Positions 42,233 through 50,120 of a stretch of DNA of 64,000 bases are shown here, one piece after another. The stretch lies in assembly GCA_964537925.1 (NCBI GenBank), contig CAZICV010000001.1, positions 682,001-746,000 on the forward strand, in the 5' to 3' direction. Origin of the DNA: SLDF01 sp964537925. Its GTDB lineage: Bacteria > Bacteroidota > Bacteroidia > Chitinophagales > Saprospiraceae. The notes beneath the pieces are model-generated. The model saw nothing but the letters and a program-made list of their open reading frames with translations. It was not told where the DNA came from and did not search any database. Made by a program: the position numbers and the translations under genes. How positions within the stretch are numbered: the stretch's first letter is position 1; every line of letters starts with the position of its first letter.

Positions 42233-44137
42233 ATGAGAAAATTTACAACGTTTTTTGCCCTGGCAGCCGGAGTGATGTTGAGCGGGGCGGTCTCGGCCCA
42301 GACCGTCATTTGGGGGGGGGCTGGCGACCCTGACTCGGAGTTCGCCAACGGCTTGAACGGGTGGACCGCCGTGGGTATCAGATGCAGCCCTAATTCAGGC
42401 GGACAGGCTGTAGATAGCACGAATGCATTGTGGGAATGGAAAGCTGACGCTTCTCCTGTAGGCGGAGCTTACGCAACAGGTATAGCTCCCATCACTTCTG
42501 CTTCTGCGGCCAATGGTGCGGCTCTGTTCAACTCTGACAGACTTGACAACAACGGAACACAAGGCAATTTCGGTAACGGTCCATGTCCTACTCCGCACAG
42601 AGGTGAGCTCATCTCTCCGGTGATCGACTGTTCAGGCCACGCTTCAGTAGCTGTTAAGTTCCACCAGGGAACGCGTAAGTTCACCGGCACAAGGTACCTC
42701 GTAGAAGTATCTACGGACGGTGGTACTACATGGTCTACTTTCGAGACCAATACAGAGATCGCCGTGAACGCTCCGGCTTCGGATGGCGTGAAGATCGTAG
42801 ATATCACCAGCGCAGCAGCCAACCAGGCTAACGTACAGATCAGGTTCGTCTTCGACGGAGACTACTACTACTGGCTGATCGACGACGTACAGCTCATCAC
42901 GCTGCCGGATAACAGTATCTCTCTGAACCGCCACTTCTACCCGGCTTCTACACTGTATACGCCGTCAGTAATGGCACCTGCAGATACTTTCCTTTTTGCA
43001 GCACGTCTGTCCAACAACGGTGGCAACGTGATCGATAACAGCTTCCTGAAAGTCCAGATCCTGGATGCAGCCAGCGACGAAGTATGGGCGGACAGCCTTA
43101 CTCTTGGCCAACTGCGCACAGGTCTCCAGGATTCTGTACTGCTCTTCCCGGATGACTTCCGTTATGTTCCTGAAGGCCTGGGAGCAGGTGAATACCGTCT
43201 TCGCTATTCACTCTACCAGGAAGGAGTAACTGATTTCGAGCCTTCTGACAACACAAGACAGTCGAGCTTCTTCATCACTGACAACAGCTTCTGGCAGTCC
43301 GGTGCACTCCGCACTTACACCAGACCTTGCTTTGATCCTCAGTGTACCTCCACTGCGCCCTGGTCCTGGGGAGCATTCTTCTCCATACCTGAAGGCACAG
43401 CGGAAAGCTACAAAGTGGTCTCTGCCGAAGTAGCGGTTGCTGGCGAAAGCACAACTGCCGACCTGGAAGGCAAAGACATCAACGTGTTCATGATGGAAAT
43501 CCTTACTACAGGCTTCTTTGAGCAAGGTGTAAGCTTCGGTGACGGTACGACCAACGACTATGCCGGTTTCGGTGAGCGTGTGATCACTGCTGCCCAGAGC
43601 CAGACTTCCTTCGCTATTGACATGGAAGATGCCAATGCACCTGGAGAGGCATTCGTACTTCAGAACGGTACACTCTACATGGGTATCGTACGTGTTCCGG
43701 ATCGCGTTCGTATCGGATGTGACAATGCATACATCAACTATCCGAGAGAAATGGGTGACAACCAGGTTATCCTGACATCACGTCTGTTCTTCGACAATGC
43801 ATTCCAGTCTACTTTCAGAAACACAATGCCGTATCTGAAACTGAACATGGCGCTGTCTACTTCAGTAGACAACACCCCGCTTCCGGAAGCTGCTATGCAA
43901 CTGTTCCCGAACCCTGCATCCAGCTCAGTAAACATCGACCTGAACCTGGAAGAGGCTACAAACGTGACTATCACACTGGCTGACATCAGCGGTAAAGTGA
44001 TCAAGTTCCAAAACATCCAGGGAGTTGCTCAACACCTGCACACACTGGATATCTCTTCTCTGCCTTCAGGTACTTATATCGTTCGTCTCGCTACGGATAA
44101 AGGTACATCTACCAAGAAGCTGGTTGTAGCTAAATAA
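42233..44137 (+). CDS. T9SS-secreted protein with MAM-like/jelly-roll domain
   Basis: 634 aa. Signal peptide to about residue 23 (AAGVMLSGAVSAQ). The region 30-225 resembles a jelly-roll adhesion module (GELISPVIDCSGHASVAVKF, TRYLVEVSTDGGTTWSTF, VQIRFVFDGDYYYWLIDDVQ). A second beta-rich segment follows, and the C-terminal 80 residues form a type A sorting domain (LFPNPASSSVNIDLN, SGTYIVRL, KLVVAK). Codon choice is unlike its neighbours, rich in CGT, GTA and TCT, as in highly expressed genes. A run of nine G (42,312-42,320) lies just after the signal peptide. Confidence 0.85.
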   Translation: MRKFTTFFALAAGVMLSGAVSAQTVIWGGAGDPDSEFANGLNGWTAVGIRCSPNSGGQAVDSTNALWEWKADASPVGGAYATGIAPITSASAANGAALFNSDRLDNNGTQGNFGNGPCPTPHRGELISPVIDCSGHASVAVKFHQGTRKFTGTRYLVEVSTDGGTTWSTFETNTEIAVNAPASDGVKIVDITSAAANQANVQIRFVFDGDYYYWLIDDVQLITLPDNSISLNRHFYPASTLYTPSVMAPADTFLFAARLSNNGGNVIDNSFLKVQILDAASDEVWADSLTLGQLRTGLQDSVLLFPDDFRYVPEGLGAGEYRLRYSLYQEGVTDFEPSDNTRQSSFFITDNSFWQSGALRTYTRPCFDPQCTSTAPWSWGAFFSIPEGTAESYKVVSAEVAVAGESTTADLEGKDINVFMMEILTTGFFEQGVSFGDGTTNDYAGFGERVITAAQSQTSFAIDMEDANAPGEAFVLQNGTLYMGIVRVPDRVRIGCDNAYINYPREMGDNQVILTSRLFFDNAFQSTFRNTMPYLKLNMALSTSVDNTPLPEAAMQLFPNPASSSVNIDLNLEEATNVTITLADISGKVIKFQNIQGVAQHLHTLDISSLPSGTYIVRLATDKGTSTKKLVVAK

Positions 44138-44186
44138 ATAATACTCATCAGGTACGTCTGCACCAGACAGTACTTATGAATACACG

Positions 44187-44220
44187 AGAGGCCGGATCCA
44201 AAGATCCGGCCTCTTTCTTT
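44187..44220 (+). terminator. Terminator after the second T9SS cargo gene
   Basis: AGAGGCCGGATC (44,187-44,198), CAAA-type loop, complement (44,203-44,214), then TTCTTT. Confidence 0.9.
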
Positions 44221-44231
44221 TGTATAATGAC
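44218..44231. repeat. 14-bp direct repeat, left copy
   Basis: TTTTGTATAATGAC, identical to 44,910-44,923 on the other side of the XRE-type regulator gene. Confidence 0.6.
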
Positions 44232-44412
44232 CACTTTGAATGGTGGATGGCCACAACGGGACCAGACTTGACGCCTATCCTTTCACAGGATCAAAACGTG
44301 GGTCCTTCATCAGCAAAACAGTGAAAAGGACAAAGGAAAGTATGGGCACGCCGCTTTACTGCCGGAAAAGACAAACATATGACGGGGAATAAATCAACGG
44401 CAGATACAGGAG

Positions 44413-44853
44413 CTAGCGCCCGGCCAGGTGCCGGCGGATCTCGTCCAGTACGGTATAAAGCTCGTCCAGTTTCTGCTCGAGCCGTTCCGTCCGCTTGTCG
44501 AGCATCAATATATAGTCCTGTGCCTCAGTGACATCCTGTGCAAGTGTCACGGTCATGTGTTGTTTATCGTCGTCGCCGGCCTGGTCGGCGGGAGCTTCCT
44601 GTGACATGGACTGCTGATCCTGACCTCCCAGCAGCATGGGCTCGCTGCCCTTGAACAACCAGTTCAGGTTGAGATCAGGCACTTCCCTGAGCAAAGCCCG
44701 GATATCATCATCTTTCAATATCCTTCCCTTGGACTTTGCATTCGCGTAGCTCATCGCATCCTTGTACTGGAATATTTCAGCCAGCTTTTCAGCAGTAAAG
44801 CCAAATTTCCTGGCCAAATAGTCCAGACGGATAAGTACTTCGGATTTTGTCAT
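44413..44853 (-). CDS. XRE-type transcriptional regulator with coiled-coil tail
   Basis: 146 aa. The N-terminal 70 residues fit a phage-repressor-like helix-turn-helix: LDYLARKFGFTAEKLAEIFQ, then a region ending VPDLNLNWLFKGSEPML, a phrase typical of Bacteroidota XRE proteins. The centre (about 75-100) is Gln/Asp-rich linker, and the last 45 residues (ILMLDKRTERLEQKLDELYT) form a predicted coiled coil for oligomerisation. It is divergent from a cluster of tiny ORFs, with an inverted repeat in the shared promoter region. Confidence 0.8.
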   Translation of the reverse strand: MTKSEVLIRLDYLARKFGFTAEKLAEIFQYKDAMSYANAKSKGRILKDDDIRALLREVPDLNLNWLFKGSEPMLLGGQDQQSMSQEAPADQAGDDDKQHMTVTLAQDVTEAQDYILMLDKRTERLEQKLDELYTVLDEIRRHLAGR

Positions 44854-44883
44854 AAGAAACTATATCCTAAATGATGTATTTTA

Positions 44884-44918
44884 TATACAAAAAGACTATA
44901 TTTACAGCATTTTGTATA
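44884..44918. promoter_or_regulatory. Inverted repeat in the XRE divergent promoter region
   Basis: TATACAAAA (44,884-44,892) and TTTTGTATA (44,910-44,918), 17-nt spacer, between the divergent regulator and small ORFs. The right half lies inside the 14-bp direct repeat TTTTGTATAATGAC (44,910-44,923). Confidence 0.55.
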
Positions 44919-44934
44919 ATGACTGTTCGTAGTT

Positions 44935-45138
44935 ATGCAATCTGCAAATAAAGAAGCAAAACTGCAAGCCCCTCATATGCAGCAATATGCCGCTGTGGGA
45001 GGTGATCTTTATGCTTTCACGAGTCCTCATATATATCCGGTCCGATTATATACAGCGAAATTGCAGCTCACGTGGACAACGGGATGTGCTACCCGTATTA
45101 CCTCCTCCTTACCAATCCATTCACCTGTAGATGTATAG
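44935..45138 (+). CDS. Possible 67-aa ORF
   Basis: ATG at 44,935, 16 nt after the inverted repeat, stop 5 nt before the next small ORF. The protein has no recognisable domain and its composition is not clearly protein-like. I list it only because it lies in series with two more convincing small ORFs. Confidence 0.2.
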   Translation: MQSANKEAKLQAPHMQQYAAVGGDLYAFTSPHIYPVRLYTAKLQLTWTTGCATRITSSLPIHSPVDV

Positions 45139-45143
45139 ATGTG

Positions 45144-45341
45144 ATGCTCAGTATGGAGGCATATATCCTGCTGCGGCAGCGAGTACAGGAAGAGCTGGAA
45201 GCGGTAGAGCAAGAACTCCTCGGACGGCAAGGCAGCCCGGAACAGTATGCACAGTTTATCGATAACAAAGAGAAATGCAAAAAACTACTGGATGAAATCA
45301 ATGACCTGCTCCTGAATATCGGCCGGGAGAAAGAGATATAA
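45144..45341 (+). CDS. 65-aa coiled-coil small protein
   Basis: Starts at the ATG 45,144 (another Met is three codons on; a GTG start at 45,072 is possible). The sequence EAYILLRQRVQEELEAVEQE and DNKEKCKKLLDEINDLLLNI is strongly helical with heptad-like Leu/Val/Ile spacing and high charge. No family is recognised. It is followed after 3 nt by a 42-aa membrane peptide ORF, so the two are likely translationally coupled. Confidence 0.5.
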   Translation: MLSMEAYILLRQRVQEELEAVEQELLGRQGSPEQYAQFIDNKEKCKKLLDEINDLLLNIGREKEI

Positions 45342-45344
45342 AGC

Positions 45345-45473
45345 ATGATCATATATCATATCAGCCCCTGGTACCCGGAGATCATAGCAGCTGTGACCCT
45401 GCTCTACCTGTCTCTGTACATCTACGAGCTTAGGGCTATGAAAACACCAAAAAGCAGGAACAAAGAGGACTGA
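45345..45473 (+). CDS. 42-aa single-TM small protein
   Basis: ATG at 45,345, three nt after the preceding stop, TGA at 45,471-45,473. The peptide begins MIIYHISPWYPEII, has one hydrophobic segment AAVTLLYLSLYIY and ends in a basic tail KTPKSRNKED. This architecture, one membrane helix with a positive tail, is seen in small membrane toxins, anti-sigma-like and phage-derived peptides. No family can be named. Confidence 0.5.
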   Translation: MIIYHISPWYPEIIAAVTLLYLSLYIYELRAMKTPKSRNKED

Positions 45474-45499
45474 GAGAAAGGCTGTGTCAATACACTATA

Positions 45500-45534
45500 C
45501 AAAAAACAAAAAGGCCCCTGTTGATCAGGGGCCT
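45500..45534 (-). terminator. Terminator after tRNA-Leu
   Basis: AGGCCCCTG (45,512-45,520), TTGAT loop, complement (45,526-45,534). On the minus strand it is followed by TTTTTGTTTTTTG. It also lies 38 nt after the small ORF cluster and could serve both strands. Confidence 0.85.
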
Positions 45535-45544
45535 CATTTTGAAG

Positions 45545-45628
45545 TACCGAAGGTGGGAATCGAACCCACACGATATTGCTACCACTGGATTTTGAGTCCA
45601 GCGCGTCTACCAATTCCGCCACTTCGGC
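45545..45628 (-). tRNA. tRNA-Leu (anticodon CAA)
   Basis: 84 nt with a long variable arm. Acceptor GCCGAAG pairs with CTTCGGT, discriminator A; anticodon stem CTGGA/TCCAG with loop CTCAAAA; T-arm GTGGGTTCGATTCCCAC. CCA is not encoded. Confidence 0.95.
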
Positions 45629-45667
45629 AAACTTAAACCGACCTCTGACGGCCGGTACACCCCGGAT

Positions 45668-46210
45668 TCAACGGGGAGCGGCAAATCTAGCTATATTTTC
45701 AGCTACCCGCAACAGGTACTGTTTTTTTAGGTAAAAATCGCACATCGCATTGAGTACAGCCTGTTCGCGGGATCCGCTGTCATAGGCTTGCAGACTGGAC
45801 TGTACCGCCATTTCCTGGTCAGCAGAGAGGGCGTTTATCCTGGCATTCAATGCCAGTAGCGCACTTTCGGATGTATCTCCGGCCGCTTCTTCGATCTCTT
45901 CGTTGAGCTCCATCATATCCATGAGGAAGTCCTGCGGCAACGCCTCGTTTTTCGATTCATCTCCCAGGAGTCCCTCCAGTTGCAGGATATACCGAAGCCT
46001 GGTCAGCGGATCGGTCAGTATCTTATAACCTTCATTGTTTCGCGTAGACAAGATCAGAGCCTCTTCCTGGGTGGCCGGATCGGCCCCCGTATGGAAATCA
46101 GGATGATACCGGCGGCTGTTCCCGATAAAGTGCTTCCTGAGCAACTCTGTGTCGATGTGATACCTGCGGTCAAACCCAAAGAAATCGAAGTAGTCCCCTG
46201 TCGTAGTCAT
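45668..46210 (-). CDS. hscB: Fe-S cluster assembly co-chaperone HscB
   Basis: 180 aa. The J-domain carries RRYHPDFHTG with HPD at 36-38, preceded by YFDFFGFDRRYHID, and the C-terminal HSCB domain (DFLMDMMELNEEIEEA, FYLKKQYLLRVAENI) binds the scaffold protein IscU. It stimulates the ATPase of an HscA/DnaK chaperone in iron-sulfur cluster transfer. No isc genes are adjacent; rseP follows upstream by 15 nt on the same strand. Confidence 0.9.
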   Translation of the reverse strand: MTTTGDYFDFFGFDRRYHIDTELLRKHFIGNSRRYHPDFHTGADPATQEEALILSTRNNEGYKILTDPLTRLRYILQLEGLLGDESKNEALPQDFLMDMMELNEEIEEAAGDTSESALLALNARINALSADQEMAVQSSLQAYDSGSREQAVLNAMCDFYLKKQYLLRVAENIARFAAPR

Positions 46211-46225
46211 GTCGGTCTCTTCACG

Positions 46226-47563
46226 TCATTTGATCATCCGCATGACATCGAGCCCGTTGGCATACAGTACGAGCGATATGATGATAATGAAGCCGATCAT
46301 CGTCGCTATCTCCATCACCCGATCGCTCACTTTGCGACCTGTGATCACTTCCCAGAAAAGGAATACAACATGCCCTCCGTCGAGCGCAGGTATCGGCAGC
46401 AGGTTCATGAATCCAAGGATCAGGGACAGGATCGCCGTAATACGCCAGAAAGTCTCCCAGTCCCAGGTGGTTGGGAAGAGACTGGTGATAGATGCGAATC
46501 CGCCCAGGCTCTCGGACGCCTTGATCTTGCCGCGGAACATCTGTCCGAAAGCTTTCATCTGGTCACCCAGAAAATCCCACCCTTTGACCACTCCTGCCGG
46601 CAAAGCTTCACCCAGGGAGTAGTCCTGGCGGGCAAGCTGGAAGAAATGATCGGGGCCATAGGCATTGACACCGATGGTAGCCTGTTCGCTCGTAGTGACC
46701 GGGAGTTGCAGGGTATCCTGCTGGCCACGGACGATCGTCAGTGTAAGGGTCTCGGACACCCTACCCTTCACGGCCTGCTGGAACTGGTCAAAAAACGGAG
46801 TCGGTACACCATCGACCGCTACGATCCGGTCATCTTTCTTCATCCCTGCTTCCTCCGCCGGGCTTCCGTTAGCTATTTTGCCTGCCACGAAAGGCAGTCG
46901 GGGCACGAACAGCGTTGCACTCTTGTTGCGGGATGCGGTCAGTTCGGATATTGCCGCATCGGGTATCCCGACCACCTGCTCGGCCCCTCCACGCTCGACA
47001 GTGATCTGTCGTACATTGTTCAGGGCAATCTCCTTGACCAGCAGGCGATCGTTGAACCGGCTGAACTCCTGGTCTCCGACACGCAGGATATGGTCTCCGC
47101 TCTCAAGACCGAGCATTCGGCCCAGCGAATCCACATGGATACCGTATTTCGCTTCTTTGGCCGGCAAGTACTGTTCACCGTATCCCCACAAGATCATACC
47201 GAAGATGAAAAAGCCGAGGATAAAGTTGACCGTGACGCCGCCGAGCATCACGATCAGCCGCTGCCAGGCCGGTTTCGACCGGAACTCCCAGGGTTGTTCG
47301 GGACCTTTGAGCTGCTCTTTGTCCATGCTCTCGTCGACCATACCGGATAGTTTGACATACCCACCCAGAGGCAACCAGCCGATACCATATTCGGTGTCGC
47401 CCTTTTTGACCTTGAAAAGAGAGAACCAGGGATCGAAGAACAGGTAAAACTTCTCTACCCGGATGCCAAATATCCTCGCTGGCAAAAAATGACCGAATTC
47501 GTGAAGAATGATCAGAATGGACAAGCTCAGGATAAACTGAGCGATCATCACGACTATATCCAT
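46226..47563 (-). CDS. rseP: RIP metalloprotease RseP (site-2 protease)
   Basis: 445 aa, M50 family. The zinc motif HEFGHFLPAR sits at 21-30 in the first membrane helix (His21, Glu22, His25), and the second metal region NLLPIPALDGGHVVFLF lies near the C-terminus. PDZ-like sequence (AEEAGMKKDDRIVAVDGVPT) is in the periplasmic middle. It cleaves membrane-embedded anti-sigma factors and signal-peptide remnants. Start at ATG 47,563, which fits the helix; the open frame extends 18 codons upstream. Confidence 0.95.
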   Translation of the reverse strand: MDIVVMIAQFILSLSILIILHEFGHFLPARIFGIRVEKFYLFFDPWFSLFKVKKGDTEYGIGWLPLGGYVKLSGMVDESMDKEQLKGPEQPWEFRSKPAWQRLIVMLGGVTVNFILGFFIFGMILWGYGEQYLPAKEAKYGIHVDSLGRMLGLESGDHILRVGDQEFSRFNDRLLVKEIALNNVRQITVERGGAEQVVGIPDAAISELTASRNKSATLFVPRLPFVAGKIANGSPAEEAGMKKDDRIVAVDGVPTPFFDQFQQAVKGRVSETLTLTIVRGQQDTLQLPVTTSEQATIGVNAYGPDHFFQLARQDYSLGEALPAGVVKGWDFLGDQMKAFGQMFRGKIKASESLGGFASITSLFPTTWDWETFWRITAILSLILGFMNLLPIPALDGGHVVFLFWEVITGRKVSDRVMEIATMIGFIIIISLVLYANGLDVMRMIK

Positions 47564-47675
47564 GTGTGCAAAGTCTCGTATGAAGAGATAAAGACCCTGC
47601 CGGTGATGCAGGATCATTCGTTGTTCAAACAGGCAAAGTTACGCAAATCGAAGCGATACAAGCCCACGAGTTATA

Positions 47676-47683
47676 TAACTTTG
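47676..47683 (+). promoter_or_regulatory. -7 element of rsmE
   Basis: TAACTTTG matches TAnnTTTG and ends 7 nt before the rsmE ATG, so the transcript may have a very short leader or none. Confidence 0.45.
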
Positions 47684-47690
47684 CAGGGCC

Positions 47691-48392
47691 ATGCAATTGT
47701 TCTACACAACAGAGATTTTAGATGAAACAGCGCATTTCCCGGAAGAAGAGAGCCGGCATATCACGCAGAGCCTGCGCAAGCGCCAGGGCGCTGTCCTAAG
47801 GTTCACAGACGGCCGGGGCGGACTCTACGAAGCTATACTCGAAGAGACCGGCCGAAAGACCTGTACGGCCCGGATTATAGCCCGGGAACAGTCTCTCCTC
47901 GCATCCCCGGAGCTGACATTGGCAATCGCTCCAACCAAGCAGCACGAGCGTATGGAATGGCTGGTCGAAAAGGCTGTAGAGATGGGTGTCGGCCGGATCG
48001 TACCGCTCCGCACACAACATGGAGAACGCCCGGTAGTGCGCCACGACCGGCTGCAAAGGGTAGCCCTGTCCGCCATGAAACAGTCTATGCGCTGCTACCT
48101 GCCGGAGATAACACCGCTGCAGGATCTCCGCTCGTTGGCAGATACAGGTTTCGACGGATTCGCGGGCATCGCATGGTGTGGGCAGGGAACGCAGACCGAA
48201 CTCGCGGACTGCCTGCCGGCAGGCAGTCCTGCATGTATACTGATCGGGCCTGAAGGCGATTTCTCAGCGGAAGAAGTGCAGCGGTGCACAGCCGGCGGAT
48301 TCCGCGAAATAAGCCTCGGCAAAGCACGTTTAAGAACCGAGACGGCTGCACTGTATGCAGTAGCTGTCTACAAACTCATCAACCGACTATGA
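47691..48392 (+). CDS. rsmE: 16S rRNA (uracil-1498-N3)-methyltransferase
   Basis: 233-aa SPOUT methyltransferase. An N-terminal PUA-like domain (HFPEEESRHITQSLRKRQG, LRFTDGRGGLYEA) precedes the knotted SAM-binding domain with KQHERMEWLVEKAVEMGVG, LIGPEGDFSAEEV and SLGKARLRTETAALYAV. It methylates U1498 of 16S rRNA in the small subunit. The stop overlaps the ATG of the DUF4159 gene by 4 nt. Confidence 0.95.
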   Translation: MQLFYTTEILDETAHFPEEESRHITQSLRKRQGAVLRFTDGRGGLYEAILEETGRKTCTARIIAREQSLLASPELTLAIAPTKQHERMEWLVEKAVEMGVGRIVPLRTQHGERPVVRHDRLQRVALSAMKQSMRCYLPEITPLQDLRSLADTGFDGFAGIAWCGQGTQTELADCLPAGSPACILIGPEGDFSAEEVQRCTAGGFREISLGKARLRTETAALYAVAVYKLINRL

Positions 48393-49060
48393 AAAGCAAG
48401 CTGTCCGTATGCCTGGTCCTGCTGGCGCTCAGCCTGGGCCTCCTGACAGAGGCCTCAGCCGCTCCTCCCCGCATGAAACTGGGCCTGCTCAAATACAGCG
48501 GTGGCGGTGACTGGTATGCCAACCCGACTTCCCTGCCCAATCTGGCGCGTTTCTGCAACCAGGCACTGGGCATGGCGCTGGACCCCGACTATGCCACCGT
48601 AGATGTCGGCAGCCCGGAGATCTTCAATCACCCCTTTCTCCACATGACGGGACACGGGAATATCGTCTTCACGGATGCAGATGCACGCAATCTCCGCACT
48701 TACCTGATCGGCGGCGGTTTCCTGCATATCGACGATAACTACGGTATGGACCCGTTTGTACGACCTGCCATGAAAAAGGTATTCCCGGAGCTCGATTTTA
48801 TCGAATTGCCCTTTGACCACCCCATTTATAACCAGGCCTTTTCCTTCAAACGCGGCTTGCCCAAGATCCACAAACACGACGGCAAACCACCCCAGGGATT
48901 CGGCCTCTTCTGGGAGGGCAGACTGATCTGTTTCTATTCCTACGAGTGCGACCTGGGCAACGGCTGGGAAGACCCGGAAGTACACGGCGACCCGGAGGAT
49001 ATACGGCGCTCGGCGCTGCAGATGGGCAGCAACCTGATCCAGTATGTATTTGGCAACTAG
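48389..49060 (+). CDS. DUF4159 family secreted protein
   Basis: 223 aa with a signal peptide (LSVCLVLLALSLGLLTEASA). KLGLLKYSGGGDWYANPTSL, HMTGHGNIVFTDADARNLRT and GGGFLHIDDNYGMDPFVRPA are the DUF4159 core, a Rossmann-like glutamine-amidotransferase relative of unknown role in Bacteroidota, perhaps linked to gliding or MoxR-type clusters elsewhere. Start at ATG 48,389, overlapping the rsmE stop; the frame also opens upstream inside rsmE. Confidence 0.88.
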   Translation: MKSKLSVCLVLLALSLGLLTEASAAPPRMKLGLLKYSGGGDWYANPTSLPNLARFCNQALGMALDPDYATVDVGSPEIFNHPFLHMTGHGNIVFTDADARNLRTYLIGGGFLHIDDNYGMDPFVRPAMKKVFPELDFIELPFDHPIYNQAFSFKRGLPKIHKHDGKPPQGFGLFWEGRLICFYSYECDLGNGWEDPEVHGDPEDIRRSALQMGSNLIQYVFGN

Positions 49061-49128
49061 CCTCCTTTCCAGCAAACTGCAAATCCGTAAAGGCAGGTTT
49101 TTTTAGAAGACCGAAGCCCGCCAAAGCT

Positions 49129-49136
49129 TATCTTTG
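49129..49136 (+). promoter_or_regulatory. -7 element before the UXS-like gene
   Basis: TATCTTTG matches TAnnTTTG exactly, 31 nt before the TTG at 49,167. Confidence 0.4.
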
Positions 49137-49166
49137 GCCGGAGAAACCATTCTAAAATACCTCGTC

Positions 49167-50120
49167 TTGAAAAAACGTGTTCTCATAACCGGAGCTGCCG
49201 GCTTCCTGGGGTCGCACCTGGCGGACCGCTTCATTGCCGAAGGCTATCATGTCATCGGCATGGATAACCTGCTGACAGGAGACCTGCGCAATATCGAGCA
49301 TCTCTTCCCGCTCAGCGAGTTTGAGTTCTATCATCACGATGTATCCAAGTTTGTCCACGTACCCGGACAGCTCGACTACATCCTCCACTTTGCCTCGCCC
49401 GCCAGCCCGATCGATTACCTGCGGATGCCTATCCAGACGCTCAAGGTAGGCTCCCTGGGGACGCACAACCTGCTGGGGCTGGCCAAAGAGAAAAAGGCGC
49501 GTTTCATGATAGCGAGCACATCGGAAGTGTATGGAGATCCACTCGTACACCCGCAGCCGGAAGACTACTGGGGCAACGTGAATCCTATCGGCCCACGGGG
49601 AGTGTATGACGAAGCGAAACGCTTCCAGGAAGCCATTACGATGGCATATCACACTTTCCATGGACTGGAAACCCGGATCGTCCGGATCTTCAACACCTAC
49701 GGTCCACGTATGAGACTGGAAGACGGTCGGGTATTACCGGCATTCTTCACACAGGCGCTACAGGGTGAAGGACTGACGATCTTTGGCGACGGATCACAGA
49801 CTCGTTCCTTCTGTTATGTGGATGACCTGGTAGAAGGTATCTACCGCCTGCTGCTTTCGGACTATCCGCACCCGGTCAATATCGGCAACCCCCAGGAAAT
49901 CACGATCAGGGAATTTGCCGAAGAGATCATCCGCCTGGTGGGCAACCCGAAGGCACATATCGTGTCGCGTCCTCTACCCCAGGACGACCCGAAGCAGCGC
50001 CAACCGGATATCACCCTGGCTAAAAAGCTGCTCAGTTGGGAACCTACGGTCGACCGCGCAGAGGGGCTGCGCAAAACAATGGGCTATTTCAGAGAACGCG
50101 TATTGGGAGATCAGGCCTGA
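49167..50120 (+). CDS. UDP-glucuronate decarboxylase-like SDR epimerase
   Basis: 317 aa. The N-terminus KKRVLITGAAGFLGSHLADR is the NAD-binding GxxGxxG fold. LHFASPASPIDYLRMPIQTL, SEVYGDPLVHPQ, VYDEAKRFQEA (the YxxxK pair) and PRMRLEDGRVLPAF match UDP-xylose synthase, which makes UDP-xylose from UDP-glucuronate. No ATG is near; I chose TTG at 49,167, which gives the usual MKKRVLITG start. A TTG at 49,134 would add 11 residues. Its end overlaps convergent pgk by 10 nt. Confidence 0.85.
   Translation: MKKRVLITGAAGFLGSHLADRFIAEGYHVIGMDNLLTGDLRNIEHLFPLSEFEFYHHDVSKFVHVPGQLDYILHFASPASPIDYLRMPIQTLKVGSLGTHNLLGLAKEKKARFMIASTSEVYGDPLVHPQPEDYWGNVNPIGPRGVYDEAKRFQEAITMAYHTFHGLETRIVRIFNTYGPRMRLEDGRVLPAFFTQALQGEGLTIFGDGSQTRSFCYVDDLVEGIYRLLLSDYPHPVNIGNPQEITIREFAEEIIRLVGNPKAHIVSRPLPQDDPKQRQPDITLAKKLLSWEPTVDRAEGLRKTMGYFRERVLGDQA

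Noticed and set aside
45980..47350. 456-aa plus-strand ORF opposite hscB and rseP
   Set aside because: Spans two convincing minus-strand genes and their gap, with no motif.
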